NCBI RefSeq assembly: GCF_000518085.1
Contig: NZ_KI912377.1
Span: forward strand, 82,684 to 122,779
Source: Bartonella grahamii ATCC 700132
GTDB taxonomy: Bacteria; Pseudomonadota; Alphaproteobacteria; Rhizobiales; Rhizobiaceae
Reading direction: 5' to 3'
Length of the DNA: 40,096 nucleotides
A program made the translations under genes and the position numbers. Positions 1 to 9,015 of this stretch are shown piece after piece (position 1 is the stretch's first letter; each line of letters opens with the position of its first letter). The notes under the pieces are model-generated. The model was not told the DNA's origin. It worked only from the letters and a program-made list of their open reading frames with translations, and made no database searches.

Positions 1-52
1 TAGTGTCATAGTGTCATAGTGTCATAGTGTCATAGTGTCATAGTGTCATAGT
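1..52. repeat. 8-bp tandem repeat (TAGTGTCA)n
   Basis: Six perfect head-to-tail copies of TAGTGTCA fill bases 1-48, followed by a half unit (TAGT). The array begins at the window edge, so its true length is unknown. It lies just downstream of the stop codon of the minus-strand FAD monooxygenase and is not in a coding region visible here. Such arrays expand and contract by slippage; no function can be assigned. Confidence 0.9.
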
Positions 53-98
53 TCAAAAAATCTCTTTCTTTCGTAATATTCAAAGTACTGGAAGAATT

Positions 99-1346
99 TT
101 ATAAGTTTTTATCATTATTTTTTATGGAATTCATCGCATCATACATGTAAAGCCAATTGAGATCTGACATAATGCTCTCTGGTGTACGAATTTTCATCAT
201 GAGATTGCGTGCAATTGCTATAGGACCGGTTGCGTGATAGACTAATCTATTGAAATCTCCGCGTTTTTTTACTGCTACAATACGGGGGGTGCGTGTTGTT
301 TCGTAAAGCGAAAGTGCTTTCGTTAATGAAAAATCTTTCAATGAAAGTGCTTCTGCTAATGTGGCAGCATCTTCGATTGCCATAGCGGCACCTTGCGCTG
401 CAAAAGGTAAGGCTGCATGTGCACAATCGCCAACAAATACTTGTCTCTCTAAGCCGATAAAACGATTTTGTTTCATTTGAAAGAGTGGCCAATAGCTCCA
501 TTCATCGATATGATCAAAGATTTGTAAGATTTTTGAATTCCAACCTTTAAAAAGAGATTTGAGTTTTTCTTTATCTCCTTTATGAGCCCATCCTTCTTTT
601 GAATTTTCTCCATGCGTAATGGCGACAAAATTAAAAATTTTTTCTGACGATTGAATGGGATAGACAACAAGATGGTTTTGGGGTCCCATCCAAGCTGTAA
701 TTGTCTTCATATTTTGCAATGAAGAACGAAATTTTTGAGGAAGATGATCAAATGTTGTTGTTGCACGCCAAGCAATAAAGCCACTAAAATTTGCTCTTTC
801 ATGAAAGGGAGATTGTTTCCGTAATGTTGACCAAACTCCATCACATCCGATCAGGAGGGGCGTTGAATGAAGCTGTTCTGTTGTTGTATCTGTTTTTATT
901 GTCTTTATTTTAATGTTGGTTGCAGATTGGGTAGAAGATACAATCGTTTCGCCTGCTTTGTATTTGATCAAAGGATTTTCAATTACTGCATCATATAAAA
1001 TTTTTTGTAAAGCCGCGCGGTGGATCGTCATATAAGGGGCTTTCCAATATTTTTCTGTTAGATTGATAAGATGAGCCCGTAGATGTATTTTTAAAGATAA
1101 TCCATCTTTTAACTCAAGAAAATGTGGGATTGTCGCGACTTCAGTGAGTTTGTTAAGAAGTTCCCAGCGAGCAAGAATAGATGTTGCATTTGGTGTCAGT
1201 TGAATACCAGCACCTATTGTTTCAAGTTGCTTACACTTTTCGATAATGGTGCTTGCAATTCCTTTATGAGCGAGTGCTAAAGCGGTGCTTAAACCAGCAA
1301 TTCCTCCTCCAACAATGAAGGGTGATCGGTTCACAAATGATTCCAT
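99..1346 (-). CDS. FAD-dependent aromatic-ring monooxygenase (salicylate hydroxylase-like)
   Basis: About 415 residues. The N-terminus carries the dinucleotide-binding loop GGGIAGLSTALALAHKG followed by an acidic strand end (TIIEK), which binds FAD. Near residue 310 the second FAD motif of group A flavoprotein monooxygenases is intact (FVGDCAHAALPFAAQGAAMA). The mid-protein DG motif (LIGCDGVWSTLRK) is also present. These three motifs define the UbiH/salicylate-hydroxylase family, which uses NAD(P)H and O2 to hydroxylate an aromatic substrate. The substrate cannot be read from sequence; a ubiquinone-pathway role is possible but not shown. A TTG lies 9 nt upstream, but the ATG at 1346 is preferred. 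It lies upstream of, and may be co-transcribed with, nothing visible here; the zinc-finger gene precedes it on the same strand about 50 nt away. Confidence 0.85.
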   Translation of the reverse strand: MESFVNRSPFIVGGGIAGLSTALALAHKGIASTIIEKCKQLETIGAGIQLTPNATSILARWELLNKLTEVATIPHFLELKDGLSLKIHLRAHLINLTEKYWKAPYMTIHRAALQKILYDAVIENPLIKYKAGETIVSSTQSATNIKIKTIKTDTTTEQLHSTPLLIGCDGVWSTLRKQSPFHERANFSGFIAWRATTTFDHLPQKFRSSLQNMKTITAWMGPQNHLVVYPIQSSEKIFNFVAITHGENSKEGWAHKGDKEKLKSLFKGWNSKILQIFDHIDEWSYWPLFQMKQNRFIGLERQVFVGDCAHAALPFAAQGAAMAIEDAATLAEALSLKDFSLTKALSLYETTRTPRIVAVKKRGDFNRLVYHATGPIAIARNLMMKIRTPESIMSDLNWLYMYDAMNSIKNNDKNL

Positions 1347-1398
1347 ATTAAACAAGCAGAATTAAAAGAGTGGTTATTAAGAAAGCCCAAAAACGCGA

Positions 1399-1647
1399 TT
1401 ATAATAGCTTTTCTGGATGATATAAACATCCTGTTGGGTTTGTTTGATTGTATGATAGCGAGGGAACATAACGATAAAGGGTTGAGCAATAAGGGCAAAT
1501 TTTCTCATCTGCTTCTCCCATGTCGATAAAGATATGGGGATGATCGAATGGTTGTGTAGCGCCTACACACATAAATTCTTTCACACCAATTTCGATTGTT
1601 TTATATCCAAGGTCATTTTGGAAATGGGGAATATTGTGATCAGCCAT
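1399..1647 (-). CDS. zf-CHCC zinc-finger protein (NDUFS6-like)
   Basis: An 82-residue protein with one Cys (EFMCVGA), a His within DHPHIF and a C-terminal CPYC pair, the spacing of the zf-CHCC fold shared with the mitochondrial complex I accessory subunit NDUFS6. The family binds one zinc ion. In alphaproteobacteria such proteins are thought to be complex I-associated, but this is inferred from the family and not shown here. The ATG at 1647 is chosen over an upstream TTG at 1656 because a GGAG lies 10 nt before the ATG and would be too close to the TTG. It is followed about 50 nt downstream by the monooxygenase and probably forms an operon with it. Confidence 0.8.
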   Translation of the reverse strand: MADHNIPHFQNDLGYKTIEIGVKEFMCVGATQPFDHPHIFIDMGEADEKICPYCSTLYRYVPSLSYNQTNPTGCLYHPEKLL

Positions 1648-1896
1648 GGCGTACAAACTCCAGAATAAATTGTCTCATCAGCTATAATTGGGCTCTTTTA
1701 TTTTATAGGCGTGAGTTTGTAATAAAGCTTATAATAATGCAAGCTGCTTTTTAAGACAAATTTCTCCTCCTTTTATGCTATATTAGAATAATTGTCGTGT
1801 TTTTAGCGCTTTGCGCATAGAAATAGTTCCAAATATTTTTAAATATTAAATGGAAACACGATGAGAAAAGTTAGGCATTGATATATTATTATGATG

Positions 1897-1918
1897 ATAA
1901 CACATTATAAAATGTTAT
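1897..1918. promoter_or_regulatory. AT-rich inverted repeat in the ppk leader
   Basis: The 326-nt gap between the zinc-finger gene and ppk has no gene. It is very AT-rich and holds a near-palindrome, ATAACACATT / AATGTTAT, with an ATAA centre, ending about 55 nt before the ppk start. The divergent arrangement means promoters for both neighbours should lie in the gap. No convincing PhoB-box repeats were seen by eye. Whether the palindrome is an operator or simply AT-rich chance is open. Confidence 0.3.
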
Positions 1919-1973
1919 ATGGGATATTTCGTCAAGGATTTTAGAAAATATAAAGGAAAATTATTTAGGATAT

Positions 1974-4154
1974 ATGGAACAGAGGGTGGTAGATAAAATT
2001 TCTATATCGAATATAACAATGAAAAATCCGGTACGGTTTATTAATCGAGAGTTTTCATGGCTACAATTTAATAATCGTGTTTTGATGGAAGCGGCTAATT
2101 CTAAACATCCTTTATTAGAACGTCTACAATTTCTTTCTATTTCAGCGGCAAATCTTGATGAGTTTTTTATGGTTCGTGTTGCAGGACTAGCAGCTCAAAT
2201 TCGTGCTCGCGTTACAGCGTGCAGTGCAGATGGACACACTCCACAGGAACAACTTGATATTGTATTAGCTGAGATTTCAAAGTTGCAGGCTCGCCAACTA
2301 CGAGAATTGAATGTTTTACGTGATGAATTAAAAAAGAATGATATTGAAATTATTTGTTCTGATGATCTTTCAGAAATTGAAAAATCCTGGCTTGAAAAAT
2401 ATTTTCTTGAGACAATTTTTCCTGTTTTAAAACCTTTGCCTGTTGATTCTACTCATCCTTTTCCATTTATTCCTAATTTAGGGCTTTCTATTGCTCTTCA
2501 ATTGTCTGGAGAAACTGATCAGAACTTACACACAGTGTTGTTGTCTATTTCAATGCTTTTAAGGCGTTTTATTCTTCTTCCTCAAGAGGGTAATCATTTT
2601 CGTTTTATTGCATCTGAAGATGTTATTTGCCTTTTTATTAAACATGTATTTCCTAACTATGAGGTTAAAGGAATTGGTACATTTAGAGTAATCCGAGATA
2701 GTGATATTGAAGTAGAAGAAGAAGCTGAGGATCTTGTTCATTTTTTTGAAACTGCTCTCAAAAGGCGGCGCCGTGGGCAGGTTATTCGAGTTGAATTTGA
2801 CGCAAAAATGCCAGAGAGTTTACGCCAGTTTATAGCGAATAGTCTTGCTGTTCCTGATAATTGTATTAATGTTCTTGATGGATTTTTAGCGTTTAATATG
2901 GTATCAGAAATTGTTTCTATCCCCCGTAATGATCTCAAATTTATTCCTTATATTCCCCGTATTCCAGAATGTATTCGTGAACATAAAGGGAATTGTTTTG
3001 CGGCTATTCGTGAAAATGACATTGTGATTCATCACCCTTATGAGACATTTGATGTTGTTGTCCAATTTTTACGTCAAGCTGCTTGCGATCCTGATGTTGT
3101 GGAAATTAAACAAACACTTTATCGTACATCAAATGATAGTCCAATTGTTGGCGCTTTGATTGAAGCAGCTGAACAGGGGAAGTCTGTGACTGCTTTGGTA
3201 GAACTTAAAGCACGTTTTGATGAGGAAGCAAATATTCGTTGGGCACGGGATCTTGAAAGTGCTGGGGTTCAAGTTATTTTTGGTTTTATTGCATTAAAAA
3301 CTCATGCCAAGATGTCATTGGTTGTGAGACGTGAGGGAAAACGTCTTTGCTCTTATGTTCATCTTGGAACAGGAAATTATCATCCCATTAACGCTAAAAC
3401 TTATACGGATCTTTCTTTTTTTTCCAAGGATGATGATATCGCTCATGATGTTGCGTTATTGTTCAATTATATTGCGCAATATGAGCGTCCGAATGAAACA
3501 ATGAAGATTGCTTTTTCACCCTTAACATTGCGTGGTCGTATCTTAGAGCATATTGAGGGAGAAATTGCTCATGCACAACAGGGAAGGTTTGCTGCTATTT
3601 GGATGAAAGTTAATGCATTGGTTGATCCTGAAATTATTGATGCTTTATATCGTGCCAGTCAAGCAGGGGTGCAAATTGATTTGGTTGTGCGGGGGATATG
3701 TTGTTTACGTCCTCGTATTCTAGGAATTTCAGATAATATTCGTGTAAAATCAATTGTCGGGCGTTTTCTTGAACATAGTCGCATTTTTTGTTTTGGGAAT
3801 GGTCAAGATTTGCCTAATGAAAATGCACTTGTTTACTTAGGTTCTGCTGATATGATGCCTCGTAATCTAGACTATCGTATTGAAATATTGGTTCCAGTTT
3901 TTAATAAAATAGTGCGTCAAAAAATTCTTTTACAAATTATGTTGGCTAATATCATTGATAATCAACAAAGCTTTGATATACTTAAGGATGGAGCATCAAA
4001 ACGTATCACACCGCAGATAGGTGAAAGTCTGTTTAATGCGCAGGAGTATTTTATGGCTAATACAAATTTTGCGGGGAGAAAAGAGTCCTTTGAATCTTCT
4101 GTTTCGCGCTTGATTGCGTTGCGTCGGCAACAAGCCGAAATACATAAAGATTAA
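1974..4154 (+). CDS. ppk: polyphosphate kinase 1
   Basis: 726 residues, the usual length for PPK1. The enzyme reversibly polymerises the gamma-phosphate of ATP into polyphosphate through a phospho-histidine. The N-domain signature [16 protein letters not shown] is at residues 23-38, followed by the head domain, and [16 protein letters not shown] lies near residue 57. The phospholipase D-like C-terminal domains carry the catalytic-region stretch [15 protein letters not shown], with the His of THAKM as the expected phosphorylated residue, and [12 protein letters not shown] second ATG at codon 17 begins just before the conserved N-domain and is an alternative start. ppx follows after 6 nt, so the two are almost certainly one operon coding synthesis and degradation of polyphosphate, which matters in stringent and phosphate-stress responses. 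Confidence 0.97.
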   Translation: MEQRVVDKISISNITMKNPVRFINREFSWLQFNNRVLMEAANSKHPLLERLQFLSISAANLDEFFMVRVAGLAAQIRARVTACSADGHTPQEQLDIVLAEISKLQARQLRELNVLRDELKKNDIEIICSDDLSEIEKSWLEKYFLETIFPVLKPLPVDSTHPFPFIPNLGLSIALQLSGETDQNLHTVLLSISMLLRRFILLPQEGNHFRFIASEDVICLFIKHVFPNYEVKGIGTFRVIRDSDIEVEEEAEDLVHFFETALKRRRRGQVIRVEFDAKMPESLRQFIANSLAVPDNCINVLDGFLAFNMVSEIVSIPRNDLKFIPYIPRIPECIREHKGNCFAAIRENDIVIHHPYETFDVVVQFLRQAACDPDVVEIKQTLYRTSNDSPIVGALIEAAEQGKSVTALVELKARFDEEANIRWARDLESAGVQVIFGFIALKTHAKMSLVVRREGKRLCSYVHLGTGNYHPINAKTYTDLSFFSKDDDIAHDVALLFNYIAQYERPNETMKIAFSPLTLRGRILEHIEGEIAHAQQGRFAAIWMKVNALVDPEIIDALYRASQAGVQIDLVVRGICCLRPRILGISDNIRVKSIVGRFLEHSRIFCFGNGQDLPNENALVYLGSADMMPRNLDYRIEILVPVFNKIVRQKILLQIMLANIIDNQQSFDILKDGASKRITPQIGESLFNAQEYFMANTNFAGRKESFESSVSRLIALRRQQAEIHKD

Positions 4155-4160
4155 AATCCA

Positions 4161-5678
4161 ATGACATATATAGATGCTCAAGGTCGGTTAAAAGGGCGTA
4201 AGCCTGTTGCTGTTATTGACATTGGCTCAAATTCTGTTCGGTTGGTTATTTATGAGGGGCTTGTTCGCTCACCAACGGTTTTGTTTAATGAAAAGATTCT
4301 TTGTGGTCTTGGTCATGGTGTGGCAAAAACAGGATTTTTAGAAGAAAAATCGATGAAAATGGCGTTGCAAACACTGAAACGGTTTCGTACGCTTTGTCGA
4401 CAGATTGGGGCAGATGAGGTCTATACTTTAGCAACAGCAGCAGCACGAGATGCAAAGAATGGTGTAGCATTTATTCAGCATGCTGAATATATTTTGCAAA
4501 GTAAAATATATCTTCTTTCAGGAAGTGAAGAAGCTATGTATTCAGCATATGGAGTTGTGTCTACTTTTTATCAACCAAAAGGTATTTCTGGGGATCTTGG
4601 TGGTGGAAGTCTTGAGCTGATTGATATTGATCATTCTGATGTTGGTGAAGGGATAACTCTCCCATTGGGTGGTTTAAGGCTACAGTATATGTCAAATAAT
4701 GATAGTGCTGTAGCTACAAAAATTGTACATGAGCAACTTTATAAATCGTCTATTGTTCGTACTCGTAAAGGTATAGCACGTTATTTTTATGCAGTGGGGG
4801 GGACATGGCGTAATTTGGCAAAACTCCATATGGCAATGAAACACTATCGGCTCCCTGTTATGCATGGCTATGAAGTTGATGCCGTTGAAATGGAGAACTT
4901 TTTACGTCTTGTAGCACGTGGCAATATTGATAATATGAGGGGGATTGCAGCGGTTTCTCAGAATCGTCGGAAACTTTTATCTTATGGGGCAATAGTTCTT
5001 ATTGAACTCATTCAGTGTATGGAGTTTGAAAAGATAATTTTTTCTGGTGCTGGCGTTCGTGAAGGTTTTCTTTATTCACGATTGCCGCAGGCGCTTCGAC
5101 TTTCAGATCCTCTCATTGCAGCATGCACAGAAATGGCTATTTTACGGGCACGTTCACCAAAACAAGCAGAAGAACTCATTGATTTTACGACGAATGCTTT
5201 TGAAGTTTTTGGAATTTCAGAAACTGAAAATGAATGCCGTTATCGTCAAGCCGCTTGTCTTCTTGCGGATATTGGTTGGCGTATACATCCAGATTATCGA
5301 GGCAATGAAGCAGCAAATCAAATAGCTTTAGGATCTTATCCAGGAATTTCTCATGAAGGGCGCCTTTATGCGGCGCTTGCTGTTTTTTTTCGTAATACAA
5401 GTTTACTGGTTGATAAAGAATCTCTCCCCATTTTTCAATTAGCAACTCAAAATATAATTGAAAAAGCACGTATTCTTGGCGAAACTATGCGGATTGCTCA
5501 TCTTTTTAGTGCTTCTGTTGCAGGTATTTTACCTCATCTATTGTGGCGTAAAAAAGAAGATCATATTATTTTGCAGATCCCAAAGAATTACGCTGGGTTA
5601 TTAGGAGAACGTCCTCTTGGACGATTAAAAAAGTTATCAAAAATAATAAAAAAACCTCTTGCTTTTGAAATTTTTTGA
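4161..5678 (+). CDS. ppx: exopolyphosphatase (Ppx/GppA family)
   Basis: 505 residues. The ASKHA-fold phosphate-binding loops are intact: VAVIDIGSNSVRLVIYEG near the N-terminus and ISGDLGGGSLELIDID near residue 145. A third family motif, YAVGGTWRNLAKL, lies near residue 211. The C-terminal third is the helical HD-like extension seen in full-length Ppx. It releases orthophosphate from polyphosphate ends; a pppGpp phosphatase activity is possible in this family and cannot be excluded. It starts 6 nt after ppk and is translated from the same message. The VGGT motif is encoded by a run of seven G (4796-4802). Confidence 0.95.
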   Translation: MTYIDAQGRLKGRKPVAVIDIGSNSVRLVIYEGLVRSPTVLFNEKILCGLGHGVAKTGFLEEKSMKMALQTLKRFRTLCRQIGADEVYTLATAAARDAKNGVAFIQHAEYILQSKIYLLSGSEEAMYSAYGVVSTFYQPKGISGDLGGGSLELIDIDHSDVGEGITLPLGGLRLQYMSNNDSAVATKIVHEQLYKSSIVRTRKGIARYFYAVGGTWRNLAKLHMAMKHYRLPVMHGYEVDAVEMENFLRLVARGNIDNMRGIAAVSQNRRKLLSYGAIVLIELIQCMEFEKIIFSGAGVREGFLYSRLPQALRLSDPLIAACTEMAILRARSPKQAEELIDFTTNAFEVFGISETENECRYRQAACLLADIGWRIHPDYRGNEAANQIALGSYPGISHEGRLYAALAVFFRNTSLLVDKESLPIFQLATQNIIEKARILGETMRIAHLFSASVAGILPHLLWRKKEDHIILQIPKNYAGLLGERPLGRLKKLSKIIKKPLAFEIF

Positions 5679-5696
5679 TTTTTTTCTAATTTATTC

Positions 5697-5831
5697 GGGC
5701 TTTTAATAGTGCCATTGACAAGGGATAAACTAGGCAACCTATCATCATGAGCTGGACAACGGGGGGGGGCTTGTTCCATAACGCCCGTGTCATCCCCCAC
5801 GCAAGGCATTTGTAATGCCCTGAGCATTCAT
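5697..5831 (-). pseudogene. phage primase/helicase N-terminal remnant
   Basis: Read on the minus strand from ATG at 5831, the frame gives NAQGITNALRGG, a stop, then HGRYGT. After a shift inside a run of nine G/C bases (5761-5769) it gives CPAHDDRLPSLSLVNGTIK. The order (I-x-x-ALRG-x-W-HGRYG, then CPAHDD-x-x-PSLS) is the zinc-finger N-terminus of phage and island DNA primases of the Toprim type. One nonsense change and one frameshift are visible, and everything after about 45 codons is gone. Orientation matches the integrase remnant next door, so both probably come from one element. The identification rests on motif memory, not a search. Confidence 0.6.
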
Positions 5832-6131
5832 AAAAGAAAACACAATTTTTTATCCTGCTACTGGCGTCACAGGATGGAATTTGCACTTTCACGGTCCGCT
5901 AAAAGAATATCATTTTCTGTCATTATAAAATTCTTTCACTATAAAAAATAGAAACAAATCATAAGCATTTATTAACCATATTTTTGAATCCTTTGAAAGG
6001 TATTTAATTTATAAAAAACAATATTTTATCATATAATTTCTGATGTGATTATTTATGATTCTTATTGAGACGATATGAGAGAAAAGAGAGAGAAAGTCAT
6101 CCACAAATAATGGGGTTATGTATCCCATATC

Positions 6132-7297
6132 TTAGCTTTGATCTGTAACATAAGCCGTCCATTTATCCATATAGACACGGCGCTGTTCTAGATAGTCTGT
6201 TCGACGATAGGCACCGCTCTACTTGTCTTCCGACTGTATGACCTAGGATGGTTTCTGCGATTTCATAAGGGGTATCGGTTGTTTCAGTGAGCCAATCGCG
6301 TAAACTAGAACGAACCCCATGGGGGCAGACATAAAGTTTATTTTTTCTCATATACTTTGACATACAATTCTGAGCAAGGGGTCTACGACTGGTTGCAGAA
6401 AAAAAGAAAACATTGCAAGAAAGCAAGCGCGCTTGTTTTAAAATTTCTGATGTCTTTGTTGATCAGGGCACGCGAAATTCTGTTGTAGCGTCATGCAAAC
6501 CGTTCATATTCTCAGCAGGGATAGTCCATATACCCCCATCCACTTGATTTTATGAATATGACACAAAGGAAAAGTGCGAATCCTGTAAGGATGCGTAGAC
6601 GCAAAGCCAATAGTGTTAGGATTGTTGTTTGGCAAAGTGTTTTTTATAAAAAGATGGTACATCTCTTCAACCCATTGCTGATAAATTTTGTGTTTTATGG
6701 CGTTGTTTTCTTAAGAGAGAGTGCTTTTTCTGTTATTTGTAAATCAACATTCAAATCTAAGGCGCAGTATGTTTGAGATAAAGATTAAGACGGTTCAAGT
6801 GCTTTCTTTGCTGTTGCATCTTTTGTGTACCAAATTGGGGCAAGGGTATTGCGTATCTCTGTTTGTATACTCTCTGAAACAGGCAGACAGCCTAATTTGG
6901 GGAGAATATGAAGGCGTAAAGATAAGACCAATCCCCAGCTTTTCCATTATTTTTGAATTCAGCTTTACGGCTTTCAAAGGCATCTAGAGCAATGTATTTG
7001 AAGTAACGGAGATTATGCATTGCCTCACGTTTTTGTTTGTTGCGTTCTTTAATAGGGTCACGACCTTCACGTAAAATAGAACGCCATTCGGTTGCACATT
7101 CACGAGCTTTTTTAAAGAGACATCTCTCAAGGCACCCAAGCCCATTTCACGGCGGCGTCCATGAATTGTATAACGATAAAGCCATTGAGCACCACTATCT
7201 TTACGTTTGTGAAGAAGCAAGCCGGCACCATCATTATATTTGCTAGCTCCCAATGTTGCGACAGCCCTTGGCACTTGAGACGATTCATAAGAGCCAT
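6132..7297 (-). pseudogene. tyrosine integrase (P4-like) pseudogene
   Basis: A full-length but multiply broken integrase reads from ATG at 7297 to TAA at 6132. The N-terminal region gives GAGLLLHKRKDSGAQWLYRY then GRRREMGLGALRDVSLKK, the arm-binding domain of P4-type integrases. At least one frameshift lies within the first 12 codons and another after SLKK, after which KARECATEWRSILREGRDPI is recovered. The C-terminal catalytic part gives CPHGVRSSLRDWLTETT (the HxxR box) and ETILGHTVG. A one-base insertion then shifts out of the catalytic-Tyr frame; correcting it gives ERAYRRTDYLEQRRVYMDKW. Several stops and shifts lie in the middle. No product is expected. Confidence 0.85.
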
Positions 7298-7400
7298 TTT
7301 AGTCCTTTCTTGTACAGTTTTTACCCATACGCCAGCCCCGCTTATGGTGTGCAAGAGAATGGTTTTGATTGTTAGATTGTAATCTCGGTAGTTTTTTAAT

Positions 7401-7466
7401 ACGATATGGTGACGTGAGGCATTATATCTTTGTTTGTTCCTATTGCTAGGCTGCTATTTTTGTAAC
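7401..7466 (-). repeat. degenerate duplicate of an internal rnd segment
   Basis: Bases 7401-7466 align with 8171-8237 inside rnd, including GATATG-x-x-GACGTG, ATT-x-TATCTT and GCTGCTAT-x-TTTTGTAA. The corresponding rnd protein segment is KIAAWREREARRYNMPRRH. The copy is the same way round as rnd and carries small shifts, so it no longer codes. It lies between the integrase start and the true 3' end of rnd. The rest of the roughly 430-nt gap 7298-7728 shows nothing recognisable; no tRNA fragment was found. Confidence 0.55.
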
Positions 7467-7728
7467 GAATGCGCTTTTATTATAAGAACTTTTTCTTTTT
7501 AAAACTTTTAAATGAGGAGCTGTCTGTGTTTTTAGATTTTTGTAATAAGATTGCTATTTGATTGACCTGATAAAGATTTAGCTGTCATTTTTAATAAGAG
7601 TTTACTATTTAAGTTTTTAACTTTGTCAGAAGTAGGCTTTAGTTATTCTATTTGCGTTGGTCCATAGGGCATACCAATTTATGTAGATAATAAGTAGCGT
7701 AATGGATTTTTAAAAATGAAAATGTAAA

Positions 7729-8883
7729 TTAAAGCTGTTTTGTGCTTATTTTTCCATCGTTAAAGTAAAACCCTATTTGCCCCTTTAGCAGTTGTTCGGC
7801 TTTTTTACCAAAAATTTCATAGCGCCAGCCATTCATAGCGGGAATATTTTTCTTTATTCCTCCATTGGCAATTTTTTCTAAATCATTAGATGTTGCAATA
7901 ATTTTAGGGGCAATGCTGTTTTCGCTTGCAACAATTTTTAATAACACTTTGAGCAGATCGATAACAGCGGCCGTCGTATCATTGAGTGGATTATGTTTAG
8001 GAATGGGGGGTAAAGTAGAAAGATCCACCTCTAAACCTTCGTGGACAGCTTTGATTAATGATTGAGCAATTGAGAGTTTATCCCAATTCTTATTAAGACT
8101 GCGCAATCGTTTTAATGCAGATTCATCTTTTGGTTGTTGGGTTGCTATTTCTATAAGACATTCATCTTTTATGATATGACGACGTGGCATATTGTATCTT
8201 CGTGCTTCACGTTCACGCCAAGCTGCTATCTTTTGTAATACAGCAAGTTCACGAGGCTTTTTAATTTGTCCTTTCACTTTTTTCCATGCTTCATCTTCTG
8301 GCATATCATAGGTTTTAGGATTTAAAAGGATTGTTAGTTCATCATCCATCCAGTGAGCACGTTGATTTTTTTCTAACCTTTTTTTCAATAACAGGTAAAC
8401 ATCTCTTAAATAGGTTACATCGGCAAGTGCATAAAGCAGTTGTTTTTCAGACAAAGGTCGGCAACTCCAGTCTGTAAAGCGGGAAGATTTATCAAGATGA
8501 TGCCCCGTGCAACGTTGTACAATTTGATCATAGGAGATAGAATCACCAAACCCACAAATTGATCCTGCTATTTGCGTATCAAAGAGAGGGGAAGGAATAA
8601 CACCTCCAAGATGATAAATTGTTTCAATATCTTGGCGCGCAGCATGAAAAACTTTTACAACTTTTTTATCGATCATAAGGTCAAAAAAAGGTTGTAAATC
8701 AATATCTGGTGCTATGGGATCAATCAAAACTGTGACATCTGGTGATGCGAGCTGGATTAAACACAGTTGAGGCCAAAAAGTTGTCTCGCGGATAAATTCA
8801 GTATCGACTGTTACAAAATCAGAGGTACGTAGAGCGTTAAGTGCAATTTCAAGATCTGTTGTTTGTGTAATAAGATTCATCAT
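7729..8883 (-). CDS. rnd: ribonuclease D
   Basis: 384 residues from the ATG at 8883, the usual length; the open frame extends 25 codons further up only by a TTG. RNase D is a 3'-5' exoribonuclease that trims tRNA and other stable RNA 3' ends. The DEDD-exonuclease signature is complete: FVTVDTEFIRE (Exo I) near residue 20, KVFHAARQDIETIYHL (Exo II) near residue 80, and LLYALADVTYL (Exo III, with Tyr) near residue 155. The HRDC region follows near residue 215 (REARRYNMPRRHIIKDE). It diverges from aspS, with about 130 nt between the two starts. The start begins ATGATG, so codon 2 is also possible. Confidence 0.95.
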   Translation of the reverse strand: MMNLITQTTDLEIALNALRTSDFVTVDTEFIRETTFWPQLCLIQLASPDVTVLIDPIAPDIDLQPFFDLMIDKKVVKVFHAARQDIETIYHLGGVIPSPLFDTQIAGSICGFGDSISYDQIVQRCTGHHLDKSSRFTDWSCRPLSEKQLLYALADVTYLRDVYLLLKKRLEKNQRAHWMDDELTILLNPKTYDMPEDEAWKKVKGQIKKPRELAVLQKIAAWREREARRYNMPRRHIIKDECLIEIATQQPKDESALKRLRSLNKNWDKLSIAQSLIKAVHEGLEVDLSTLPPIPKHNPLNDTTAAVIDLLKVLLKIVASENSIAPKIIATSNDLEKIANGGIKKNIPAMNGWRYEIFGKKAEQLLKGQIGFYFNDGKISTKQL

Positions 8884-9015
8884 TTTATTATAATTCGATA
8901 AATTAAATTTGTCCTTTATTGACTTTATTTTTGAGTTTTTATTCTCATATCTTGACAAATGGTTATTAAAAAGCGTTTGTAGCGCATATGAATATTATAA
9001 TCAAAGGCAAAAAAC

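Noticed and set aside
1..52. CRISPR array
   Set aside because: Units are 8 bp with no spacers; a simple tandem repeat. No other regularly spaced repeats were seen in the window.
6552..6987. Plus-strand frames across the integrase remnant
   Set aside because: They are antisense shadows of a recognisable broken integrase on the minus strand.
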